The notes beneath the pieces are model-generated. The model did not search any database, was not told the origin of the DNA, and saw only the letters and a list, made by a program, of their open reading frames with translations. A program made the position numbers and the translations under genes. Of a stretch of 64,000 nt of DNA, positions 51,163 to 61,258 are shown one piece after another. This stretch comes from Hyalella azteca (taxonomy: Eukaryota; Arthropoda; Malacostraca; Amphipoda; Hyalellidae): contig NW_025937992.1 of the NCBI RefSeq assembly GCF_000764305.2, positions 96,358 to 160,357 on the forward strand. The letters are read 5' to 3'. Position 1 is the first letter of the stretch. Each line of letters opens with the position of its first letter.

Positions 51163-51330
51163 TCGGAGGGTTGCGTGACCTGTCATAGCAGCGACTAACC
51201 AAACTCATGATCGAGACTAGCCTGAAATGCCCAATACAGAGGCTCTTTTGGTTCGTTTGTCAATGTTCCTGACTGATACCCAAAGAAAGTTTAAACGTTA
51301 AAATAATCGTATTCAATATCCACTTGATAC
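51163..51330 (+). repeat. Interspersed direct repeat, left member
   Basis: GGAGGGTTGCGTGACCTGTC and the following roughly 150 bp match 53890-54060 at moderate identity (CTGAAATGCCCAA, TTTGGTTCGTT). The pair brackets the truncated fucolectin-like copy. Confidence 0.75.
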
Positions 51331-51619
51331 ATAGGAACACGAACAGCTTCGATTAATTTTAGAATAAGTGAGATAGTCTAATGAAGTTGAGATCTGGTTA
51401 ATAGCTCGCTTTCATTAAACGACTCGTTTCACTGCTTATCACCTCTTGTTCTTTGTATGTGTCTAACATCCTTGGATCAAAAGTCCAGTCTTGGAACGAT
51501 TGTGAGTTGTAAATAAATGAAAAATTCATGCAATACGTTATCCATGCGAATGAAGCACGCAACTTACAAACTACACAACAACGATTGCGGATAACAGATT
51601 CAATGTCCCAATGCTCGGT

Positions 51620-53021
51620 TCAATGTGCTCGGTTTGCTGCGGTCACACCGTCTGGGTTTTCGATGCGCGGCAGCAGCGACACGCTCACCACGGCGTAGGG
51701 CTTCAGGAGGTCAATAAAGAGGTACGGGTACATGTCGTCACCGGAGTGGAAGAAGTGATACACATTGTTGGTGATGCCGTCATTGGCGTTCACTGGTTCC
51801 CTGCACCAATCAGGAGCCTGTTTACTGACCATTAAATAAATCGCAAGCAAACAATAAACCCTCTAATTTTTAGATCAAACGGCGCAGTAGGAAAAACATA
51901 TTAGCAAAAGTAATGATAGAAGTACCGATTCAGTAATTTCTGTATACTAACCTGTTTTTTTCACTTTAAGGTATACAGAATATTAATCAGTGATATCGCT
52001 AATACGTTTATTATAACAAATCAAAAATATACAAATTAAATCTATAAGTTTATATGTAATAATATTTTGATTTCGAATCTCAAGTTTGCCGCCAAATTCG
52101 TATTTTATTCGTGAGGGTTACAGGCAAGCAAGCCCATTAATTCATTATCTATATTTTTCTGATTATAATTATTCTTTCATTCCTATTATACGAGTATTAT
52201 GGATTCCAAGTACAATGCCTGATGGTTTTCTTATGTTATCCAACATCTGGTAATGATATACAGACTTGGCACTATACAGCACTACAACACCAAAATTATT
52301 GTCAGCCCCAATCATTTACAAATTTCTTCGCGGAGATCCACCGCAAAAAAAGAAAAATGATTACTCTCTAAACCCGTATTCGGTAGGTTCCTGCAAGATA
52401 AGAGCACTCACCAATTACCTATCAAATACATTTCTACATAACCATTAGTGACGAAAACGGGGAAGCACGTGCTTGACAAGTTTTTGCATTAGTAGTGTAA
52501 CCCACCAATTGAAAGCCCCTGTGGAGATGGCCACTGACGACGCTTTCACAGACTCGACCAGCAGGCCCTGGCCACCTGCCAGCTGACGGTACAGCCCCGT
52601 GTTGTAGGGGGGCAACACACCCGAACCCAGCAACACGCACCCATCTGAGTATCGTGACAAGACTCACGTGAAAAATCAGCTATGAAATTGCCGACTTAAT
52701 TTAAATATACAAATGTCGGGATTAGAGAAAAGAGAAAGGGTTTTCCTACGTGCGTTTAACGATGAACTAACCGTTCCCTGTGATGGCGTGCACACATCCC
52801 ACCCGCATGCACATGTTCATGCATGCCGATCTTTTTACGCCGGACTGGCGCTTGATGTGCGTGAAGCAGTTGCCCGAGGCGTAGATGTCCAGGCCGGAGC
52901 GCTGCTGCGCGTAGACGGAGTAGTTGCTGGGGCAGGCCATGCCATCGCACAGCCAGTGCCCGGGCACCTGCCACGCCTGGATCAGCGCCAGAAAGAGCGC
53001 CAATGTCCAGCTTAATAGCAT
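51620..53021 (-). pseudogene. Fucolectin-like PAN + F5/8C gene, truncated copy
   Basis: Exons (- strand) 52772-53021, 52506-52644 and 51620-51800, giving 189 codons. Exon 1 encodes a signal peptide (MLLSWTLALFLALIQA) and the PAN/apple-like Cys-rich part. Exon 2 is in frame but 15 nt shorter than in the intact copy and replaces the VARGKPVT segment with SVK, losing the conserved GKP of F5/8C lectins. Exon 3 keeps EPVNANDG and VVSVSLLPRIE, then reads RAH followed at once by TGA where the intact copy has a GTGAGT donor. No exon 4 (CGRYF, EVQVY) was found downstream. Half of the jelly-roll domain is therefore missing and sugar binding is unlikely. A TTTATAA box lies near 53056-53062. It may still be transcribed. 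Confidence 0.75.
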
Positions 53022-53889
53022 GACGATCTTGTGTGTGTAAACGGCGCAATGTATTATAAAGCTAGCAAAACGATCTGTAAATCACGGAGCAGTCTGCGAA
53101 CATAATTTGAGAAATTGATTAATTGCACTGAATTAATCATAAAAATATTTGTATCTTCCAACTAATCTCAAAAGAATTTAAGGCCAGCGGTAATTCAGAT
53201 ATTTATCCAAAATATTCCTAGTGAAATATCACCCATTATTCGCCATCCATCAATTCTATACTTCTTGATCTAAAGCTAAAAGAACTTGGTTCGAGAACTG
53301 ATGAAGGCGCCGCAAGAATTTCATGAGCATGTAAGGAATTAACAACACAGATCAGCCCAAAACGAGTGACAACGAATGAAAGAGCATTTAAATAGTTAGC
53401 CCGAGCAAGTTAGCTATATGTATTTTTTGTCTTACATCTATCTCAAATTATTTTTTCCATTCCGGAAGTGAAGATTGTGGATGAATTTGGAAGCTCACGC
53501 TTTGTTCAGTAAACTCTTTTTCTGGACAGAGCGCTTCGAGTTTTCAATCTTGGTCAAAATTTCAAGATGTCTGGTTTAGCCTACATTCATTTAAGTTAAA
53601 ATATTGTATAGTGAGTATGCTAATGCGCCGTTGCATCATACTTTTTTTACTTAAGGCCAGTAAGCTAGGAGCATGAAAATTTGGCACAATATCATCGAAT
53701 ATTATTGTTCATACGTTACGGCGATATTCCGAGTATTCAAAGACCTGATAATAATAAACAAGAAAATCGAAAACTCATCCGAAAAGAAACTTCTTAGTAT
53801 CCATGGGAACGTTTCATATATCTATCTTACGAACATGTTGTCCTCATTTGTAAGGATTTTAATACATTCCTTTAGAAAATGCTGATTGA

Positions 53890-54060
53890 ATGGAGGGTTG
53901 CGTGACCTGTCAGAGCAACGACTAACCTAACTTATGACCGAGACTGACCTGAAATGCCCAACACCGAAAGGCTACTTTGGTTCGTTAGTTAATATTTTTC
54001 GGTGATGCCCAGAGGTATTCCATATGTTTAAATGATTATTTCCAATACCCTCAACGATTC
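53890..54060 (+). repeat. Interspersed direct repeat, right member
   Basis: GGAGGGTTGCGTGACCTGTC and the sequence after it match 51163-51330 in the same orientation, about 2.7 kb apart. Confidence 0.75.
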
Positions 54061-54239
54061 TTGTAAACGTCATGAGTAACTTAATTTGATAACCGAATCC
54101 AGATTGAGAGGTTTGTTGAATGGGAACCTTATTAATCAGAATAAATATAAAAAGAAAATGGAATTGAAAGATAACTTAAATAGCTGAAAAATTATGCAAA
54201 AACTGGAAGCAACGTTATTACTATATTATATATTATCAC

Positions 54240-54870
54240 CATATCATAGTGGTGTTGGCGCTGAAGAATGGGCATGATGTGGCTTGTCGCCGATTCTTGT
54301 ACTTTTCGTGACTTGTTCATAGGAGATCTAAAAGCAGGTCCTTTGACCTGATCTTTTCAAAACTGACGCTAGTTTGAAATAGCTACTAGACTTCCACCTG
54401 GTTCGATATGGTGCTGAATATTTCAAGTCTGAACATATGATATATTTCTCCATAGCTTTATCTAGCCTGTTCATGAACACGTTCATACCCGTACCGTCAA
54501 TGATGTAATCACTAATTCAGGAAGGCTGTTCCATTAAACATGCCGGTGACTGGAAGCGAGAAGTGTTGTTGCTTGGATGAGTTGCAACACAGTTTTTTAG
54601 TTTATTGCCGTGGTCCCTGATGTTGGTTCTTATTTTAAATTCTAGTAATCCTCTTGGGACCTTGTATTAGTATAAACCCTGAGTATACTTCTATACTTCA
54701 ATGCGATCACCACGCAGACATCGATAAAAGAGGCTTGGAAGCTTCATAATCTTTAATCTTTCTTCGCAAGACTTCCCCTTCAAGCCATGAATATCCTTGT
54801 TGCACGTCTTCGAACCTCTATACTAAATTTTTCTCCTTTTCCTTTATATCTCAGCTGAAATTTTGGTCCT
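54240..54870 (-). mobile_element. LINE fragment, reverse-transcriptase ORF C-terminus
   Basis: The - strand reads, with frame breaks, VRRRATRIF, EERLKIMKLPSLFYRC, LRGDRIEV, NIRDHGNKL and [10 protein letters not shown]. This is the usual C-terminal order of non-LTR retrotransposon ORF2 proteins. The final 240 bp match the 19955-20196 fragment. It is 5'-truncated, broken by stops and frameshifts, and inactive. It lies between the two fucolectin-like copies. Confidence 0.75.
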
Positions 54871-55079
54871 TTGTATCTCAGCTGACGGCATCAAAGGTGG
54901 TTTAAACGAACAATTTTACTAAAGTTAATGAAAGAAACAGAATATATGCCCATACGATTTTGAAAAAGACCGAAGGATGGTAATTCGCCGCCCGCAATGA
55001 ACCGGATATAAAAATCTCAAAACCTTGCAAAATCGTTTCCATTTAAACCAATAAAAAATACAGGTTCATTTGAATACAT

Positions 55080-55271
55080 TTAAAAACAGTGTACGATATT
55101 GCACTGAAATTTATTATAAGTAGATAATGCAGAGCTTCCAGTCCAAATGCACGTTATATGCAGGCATAATGAAACTGTAACTAAGTCGGCGACAAAAAAC
55201 TGTGCAAAGTTAACCAACCACCCACGTAAACTGTCACAAATTGAAGATATGAGATGATCTGATGAAGTCAC
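55080..55271 (-). CDS. Small ORF, paralogue of 55589-55792 (uncertain)
   Basis: A 63-codon - strand frame containing SLRGWLVNF and FVADLVTVSLC. The same pattern, SLRDWL and FAAELVKVKLC, occurs in the - strand ORF 55589-55792, so the two descend from one sequence. No signal peptide or known domain was recognised, and the C-terminal halves differ. It may be a decayed exon copy. Confidence 0.25.
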   Translation of the reverse strand: MTSSDHLISSICDSLRGWLVNFAQFFVADLVTVSLCLHITCIWTGSSALSTYNKFQCNIVHCF

Positions 55272-55588
55272 GTACTTTTTATATACTCGATCTCTGGGAG
55301 ACGACTCGCTTTACAGTTCAGTCTCTCTTCACTGCGACCAACCTCTATGGATCCTGAGCCGAGTTTTTGCTCAGTTTTACATAAGACTGGTTTCAATTAT
55401 GCTGAAATAACGAATTCGTGTAGAAAGCTACTCAAGCGACAGAAACACGAAACTTACAAACTACTTCACACCATGAGTGCTGACAACAAATCATGTGTCC
55501 GTGTGCTCCCCTGCGCTAACAATTCAAGACTGACAACCATCGTAGAAGAAGTGAAGTTAAGTTAATAGCGATACGTTTTATGCGTCCA

Positions 55589-55792
55589 TTATACCACACT
55601 GAACTTATGCATTAATTCTAGAACATTCTCATTGATTTGACCTGAAAGCCCACTAAAAGCCTCTGACACTCGAGACCACGTATGAGCCGGTATATTGCTA
55701 TCGCGTGCAGCCCTGCATAGCTTAACCTTAACGAGTTCGGCAGCAAAACTCAACCAATCTCTGAGACTTGGAAACTGAGTAAACTGTTCCAT
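55589..55792 (-). CDS. Small ORF, paralogue of 55080-55271 (uncertain)
   Basis: A 67-codon - strand frame from ATG to TAA with SLRDWLSFAAELVKVKLC near the start and a helical-looking end (GQINENVLELMHKF). The shared patch with 55080-55271 is conserved better in protein than in DNA, which hints at past selection, though the sample is short. It lies about 700 bp past the intact fucolectin-like gene on the same strand. Function unknown. Confidence 0.25.
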   Translation of the reverse strand: MEQFTQFPSLRDWLSFAAELVKVKLCRAARDSNIPAHTWSRVSEAFSGLSGQINENVLELMHKFSVV

Positions 55793-56513
55793 ATTATAGT
55801 GGCTGTCTTTGTTTGAGCTCGTGTTAAGTGACCTCAGGAGCTGATTACTGGGTAGAGACGTTGCTGGTCCACTTAAACCATAATGATTTTATTTCAGTTC
55901 AGATGCTAAAGAGTTTAAATAATATTTATTCCTTAACCATCAGGTGCTGCAAGGCAATAATTTATTTCTTTATTTCATCAATTTATTTCCTAAATATAAT
56001 CCACGATACGATTTTTTAGTCCAACCGTCTCTCCTGTGTGTGCTCTACTGATTCTGGTGCCGGAGAACTCGTAAACTGCGATATAACATCAATTATTTTT
56101 TACACGACACTTCATAAATTATTTTCACGATTGCATCTAATGAAGCTTAATGAAGCTAGTTAATCAGACTCTGATCAGAGAGTTGAATTCTACTGCAATT
56201 ATGCTTATCAGGCAAATTTAATTTGGTGTATAGCAGGTTTATAGGGAGAGCTAGTTACTTCGAAAAAGCTAACAAACCAGATGGGTTTGCGTATCCAGTG
56301 TCCTAGGACAGAATTCAATCTATAAAGCTGCCCCGTTTGACGAATATAATTCTATAAGAGAAAGCGATTGCCTATTGAATTATGTAAGTTTACATCATTC
56401 TTTATAGGATGACATTCACCCTTCTTCGGCTCCATCCTCCTCTAATTAAACTCAGCATGTATCCTCTTCGAGAGGCTTTTCTTTCAGAGATTGTGCCTGT
56501 ATGAGCCTTCACT
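55793..56513. other. 3' flank of the intact fucolectin-like gene
   Basis: No further coding exon seen. Several - strand AATAAA hexamers occur at about 55965-55990, some 530 bp past the stop, and could serve as polyadenylation signals. Confidence 0.35.
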
Positions 56514-58055
56514 TCATGGGTCGCGTGTGTAGACCTGCACCTCAGTGATCTCCAGATTATGGTACACTCCTCCCTGTTCCTTCTTGACGACGAAGTACCT
56601 GCCGCACAGCGGAGTGGTTGGGGTTATGTGATTCCAGTCCGGTATGTTGGTGGCCTGGTCCAGCACGGGCTCTGCGATGAAGGCGAACTGCTCGTAAACG
56701 CCTGCGAAGACGCCATCAGTGACCTCCGTGTTGCCCACGTACAGCTGTCCGGGAACAAGAGAATATACGGAATCAGTCGGCTGTTTACGTTGATATTCAA
56801 CTGATGTTCAACTTTTATCCGAGTAATGAATGCAATAAGCATATTCACAGCGTATGATTGTGCTTGCACTTGATTTTTACAACATAAAATGAATTACTAG
56901 CTTACTGACAATGCTTGGGCTCTCCACCGTAATGTTGTGCTGGACTAGGCTAAGCAATGTTGTCCTAGCTAGGTGGCATTTACGGTGCTGTTGCATTCAT
57001 TGTGAAATAATACTCACTGTGAAGTCGCATTCACTTTATAGTTGCAATCACTTCTATAGTTGCACTCACTTTTGAAGTCACACTCACGGTAATGTTGTGT
57101 GCTCGTTGGATGAGTGTCACACCATCTCCAATCTCGATGCGCGGCAGCAGCGACACGCTCACCACGGCGTAGGGCTTCAGGAGGTCAATCAAGAGGTACG
57201 GGTACATGTCAGAGCCGGAGTGGAAGAAGTGCAACACGTTGTTGGAGATGCCGTCATTGGCGTTTTCTGGTTCCCTGCAAACATCAAGGGGCACCGGCCA
57301 GCTTATCAAGTAAGTAAATAATGCATCACGGAGGAATTGTATTTTCGATTTGTACATCAAGTAAGAGTGCATTATGCAATTACTGCTATTCTGGAGAATC
57401 ACAAAGGTGCAGATCCAAAATCAGAAGTTGGAACATAATTATGTGAGAATTCATTTTCCACAATTTCAAGATGAATTGAATTAATGGCTGCTTGACAAGT
57501 TTTTGCATTAGTAGTGTAACCCACCAATTGAAAGCCCCTGTAGAAATGGCCACTGACGACGCAGTCACAGGCTTCCCTCTGGCAACCTCGACCAGCAGGC
57601 CCTGGCCACCTGCCAGCTGACGGTACAGCCCCGTGTTGTAGGGGGGCAACACACCCGAACCCAGCAACACGCACCCATCTGAGTATCGTGACAAGACTCA
57701 CGTGAAAAATCAGCTATGAAATTGCCGACTTAATTTAAATATACAAATGTCGGGATTAGAGAAAAGAGAAAGGGTTTTCCTACGTGCGTTTAACGATGAA
57801 CTAACCGTTCCCTGTGATGGCGTGCACACATCCCACCCGCATGCACATGTTCATGCATGCCGATCTTTTTACGCCGGACTGGCGCTTGATGTGCGTGAAG
57901 CAGTTGCCCGAGGCGTAGATGTCCAGGCCGGAGCGCTGCTGCGCGTAGACGGAGTAGTTGCTGGGGCAGGCCATGCCATCGCACAGCCAGTGCCCGGGCA
58001 CCTGCCACGCCTGGATCAGCGCCAGGAAGAGCGCCAACGTCCGGAATAGCAGCAT
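56514..58055 (-). CDS. Secreted PAN + F5/8C (fucolectin-like) lectin, intact
   Basis: Four - strand exons, 57806-58055, 57525-57678, 57088-57274 and 56514-56744, sum to 822 nt (273 residues plus TGA). Phases are 1, 2 and 0, with donors GTTAGT, GTGGGT and GTGAGT. Residues 1-21 form a signal peptide (MLLFRTLALFLALIQA). About 24-95 is a Cys-rich PAN/apple-like module (CDGMAC, SGNC, SACMNMC, VGC, GCVLL). About 113-270 is an F5/8 type C fold: GKPVTASS (118-125), NANDG, YLLIDL, VSVSLLPRIE, LCGRYF (243-248) and EITEVQVY near the end. Such domains bind fucose or other glycans. Expected role: secreted hemolymph lectin, calcium-stabilised, in pathogen recognition (family knowledge). The start is the first ATG after a predicted initiator. 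Confidence 0.85.
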
Positions 58056-58122
58056 GATGATCGTGCGTACAGAGAGCTGATAATGCAGTAAATTACAATT
58101 GAAAAATTACTAAAATCAGCAC

Positions 58123-58162
58123 ACTGAACTTATTCCTAAAATTAGGCAGAAATTGAATATAC
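58123..58162 (-). promoter_or_regulatory. Core promoter of the intact fucolectin-like gene
   Basis: On the - strand GTTCAGTGTG gives an initiator with start base at 58125, and a TATATT box (58156-58161) lies about 32 bp upstream. The leader to the ATG is about 70 nt with no earlier ATG. It uses the same TCAGTG initiator as the C-type lectin gene. Confidence 0.4.
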
Positions 58163-58894
58163 TTCAAATATCGCGACTTTTGTAATCCTATCCTTCAATA
58201 AATAAAAAGTTGGTAGTCCGCTGGCTATCAGTACAATTTAATTCATTTTTGGGTTGTTTCCTTTGTTGATTAGTTTATGTAGATCAGGAAACGTAGATTT
58301 TGTGTATATATGCATGTATATTTTTTAACATATACCTTCACAACACAGAAACAAAGAGAAGTTATGTCATGTTGAACATTCACAAGCAAAATAATCTCAA
58401 ATAGTTCTCTACTGTCTACAATTTTATATTAATTTAATATTATCTTTTCTTCTTCATATTCGGAATCAAATGGCTTGATTTTCACCCTATTTTTCGGTAA
58501 ATTTTTTAATGCGTTTATAGCGTTCTCTCATTCAATGATTCTAGGAATTCGTGAATTAGGATTGTAAAAATTTTCGCAAACTCGTGTTTTAGTTTTCTAT
58601 TTACTTAAATCCCCTCATTGCCAACTGTTCTGTCGCGTATCTTATAGGGCGCGAACCAAGCTTTGATCGTTACTAACTTATATAACCAACTGACTAAATA
58701 TTTTCATATATTGATTATATTTTATGGATTAATTTTATGTTAAGCCAATCTGTTATAATTTCCTGTGATCTCATTTGTCAGATATTTTATAACGGTTTCG
58801 TACGTGCTCAAGGGTAAGCTTGGGAATAATGTGTTTACATCTGGAGCCACATCCATTGGAAATAATTAATAAATACTACTAAAATTGATCATAG
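58163..58894. other. Intergenic, nothing recognised
   Basis: AT-rich sequence upstream of the intact fucolectin-like gene. Confidence 0.4.
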
Positions 58895-59433
58895 TATAAA
58901 ATGTGAAGTTTAAAATGTGAAGTGTAAAATGTGGAATGTAAAATGTGAATTATAAAATGTAAAGTGTAAAACGTAAAATGTGAAGTGTAAAATGTGAAGG
59001 GTAAAATTTGAAGTGTACAATGTGAAGTATAAAATGTAAAGTGTAAAATGTGAAGTGTAACATGTAAAGTGTAAACTGTGAAGTGTACATTGTGAAGTGT
59101 GAAATGTGAAGTGTAAAATGCCAAGTGTTAATAATATATATTACATATATGTAAATGTAAAGTGTAAATACCATCTATGTAAAATGTAAAATGTGACGTG
59201 TAAAATGTGAAGTAGACAATGTGAAGTATACAATGTTAAGTGTAAAATGTGAAGTGCACAATGTGAAGTGTAAAATGTGAAGTGTACAATGCGAAGTGTA
59301 AAGTGTGAAGTGTAAAACGTGGAGTGTAAAATGTGATGTGTAAAATGTGAAGTAAAAAATGTGAAGTGTAAAATGTGAAGTGTGAAATGTGATGTGTAAA
59401 ATGTGAAGTGTAAAATGTGAAGTGTAAAATGTG
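58895..59433. repeat. 14-bp minisatellite (AAAATGTGAAGTGT)
   Basis: Some 35 diverged 14-bp units in two blocks (about 58895-59124 and 59156-59433), separated by an AT-rich spacer. The - strand frames rich in HFTFYTSHFT are translations of this array. Confidence 0.92.
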
Positions 59434-59806
59434 CAGAAGAACCAAAGCTTATCAAGGCTCCATATATGTTTGTTGTACCCTTACATTATGATTTATGTAC
59501 GATGGGCATTTTCATTTTAAGAATAACGGGGTTAGAACTACCAACAGAGGAGAATATTTGTGAGTTGTCCATCCCAAAGTTGTGAGCTGGTCATCTCGGC
59601 GTTTTAATATGAGAGTTAAGGCTCTGGTCATGGTTTAATTTAATATATGGCGTACTGATTCTACTATCATCGCTCTCAACAGGTACTGTAAAATATATCG
59701 TAGAATAAGAACTTCACTATCATTTGTACAATATTTTCGTTATAATCTATTATTATTTGTAGTTATCTGAGACCATTATTTTGACTCTAAAGTTTTTCTA
59801 TTTATA
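59434..59806. other. Intergenic between array and transposon
   Basis: No features supported. Confidence 0.4.
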
Positions 59807-61258
59807 CAGTGCTGGAAATGGCTATACGACCACCCAGTTTTCTCCAAACATTTTTACTTGCACAAAAAATATAATATTCTAATTACACGAGGTTAAACTA
59901 CGTTTAAAAACGGTTCCAACGCTATGCGAAAAAAAAAATTTTCTCAAATACAGTATATGTGTAGAATTGATGAAAATTAGAAAAACCTAGGTGGAAATGG
60001 TTATAAGACCAAGATATGTTTTTCCGTTTGTTGATCACATACACTCGTTTTCATAGGCAATCTCACCTCCTTTCGCCATAATTACCTCAATGCATCTTCT
60101 CCCCACGCTATTTACCATATAATCCAGTGTCTTTTGAGAAATATTATCTCAAGAACGAAGGATAACCGTGCTCAGGTCACTCATGCACAGATTGGAACTG
60201 GCGCTCATTTGGTAAATATCCCTCGCCATGATGCCCCATAAGTTTTCAATGGGGTTGAGGTCAAGACTAAGCGCCGGCCACGGCAACAGAGTAATATTTT
60301 GCTCTAGGAACCACGTGTTTGCTGATTTTGAGATTGTGAATTGAAGCTTTGTCATGTTGAAAAATATATGCTCCCTCATGTTTCTCATCGGCAAAAGGGA
60401 GAAGTTGGTAAAACAGCGTGTGCCTGTAAGCCACGGAATATTGTCTCCCATGTAAAATAGCTAGAGTTAATTTTCCCTTTCGGCTAAACGCTCTCCAAAC
60501 CATGACTCAACCACTACAAGATTGCCGCTTGAAAAAAATTCAGGCTGACGGTCCAGTGGTGCCAATAGCATTGCCATCTATCTGGATCATAAAGATTGAA
60601 CTTTTTACATCACTGAAGATAATCTTGTGCCATCCCTTACCAATAAGCAAATTTTTTCAGCAAATTTTTGTCGGTTGATAATATGCTTTTGTTGGAGCAC
60701 AGGGGCATTTTTCCTCTTCATGTATTTGAATTTCTTCGAGTCATGCAATATCTAACGGATGCGTCGTGCTGCTATATCAACTCCAGTAGCCAATTTTATA
60801 GAGGTAGAGGGAGCGCAAATTTTAGAAGCCTCCTAAGATCCCTGTCGGTTAATTTTGGGGTTGGTCCAGTGTGCTTCTTTCACTCGTAGCCGTTCAGATT
60901 AGCAAAAAATAATTGTGCAATGGGCTTTGAGCGTTTTATTCCCAGTGCGATGTCCCGTTGGCTTCTACTGCATTTCAAGAAGGCGAAATTCTGCTCCTTC
61001 TCCGCCTCAGTGAGTCTTGTCCCATTTGGCATATTTTTTACTTAAAAAAATATAAGTGAGGACACAGAACTACACCAGAAAGGCCATAAATGACGAAAAT
61101 CAAGCTATTCTGCATATTGCTGTACCTTTTAAAAGTGAAAATATTACGGAAATATACCAAAATGGAGAAAAAATATCTTGGTCTTAAATCCCATATTTTT
61201 TGTGCAAGAAAAAATATTTCGAGAAAACTGGGTAGTCGTATAGTCATTTCCGGTACTG
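59807..61258 (-). mobile_element. Tc1/mariner-like transposon, complete but inactive
   Basis: Bounded by TA duplications (59805-59806, 61259-61260). The ends, CAGTGCTGGAAATGGCTATA on the left and the reverse complement CAGTACCGGAAATGACTATA on the right, form inverted repeats of roughly 70 bp with mismatches, through TTGCACAAAAAATAT. A second, internal copy of the end motif (GGTGGAAATGGTTATAAGAC) lies at 59991-60010, as in IR/DR-type Tc1 elements. The length of 1,452 bp suits one transposase gene. Confidence 0.9.
60149..61032 (-). pseudogene. Tc1-like transposase, frameshifted remnant
   Basis: Read on the - strand across several frames: MPNGTRLTEAEKEQ with a helix-turn-helix-like start, then IIFSDVKKFNLYDPD (first catalytic Asp region), MVWRAFSRKGK, FQHDKASIH (second Asp), and SLDLNPIENLWGIM (third acidic residue). 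These are the DDE blocks of the IS630/Tc1/mariner superfamily in the right order. Stops and at least two frameshifts separate them, so no active enzyme is encoded. The usual length is about 340 residues, and the full span is present. Confidence 0.88.

Noticed and set aside
52713..53015. + strand 100-codon frame, repeated at 57747-58049
   Set aside because: It is the antisense shadow of fucolectin-like exon 1. The - strand frame has a signal peptide, conserved Cys pattern and fitting splice phases.
58879..59455. - strand frames rich in HFTFYTSHFT
   Set aside because: They come from the 14-bp minisatellite. All three frames stay open because of its composition.
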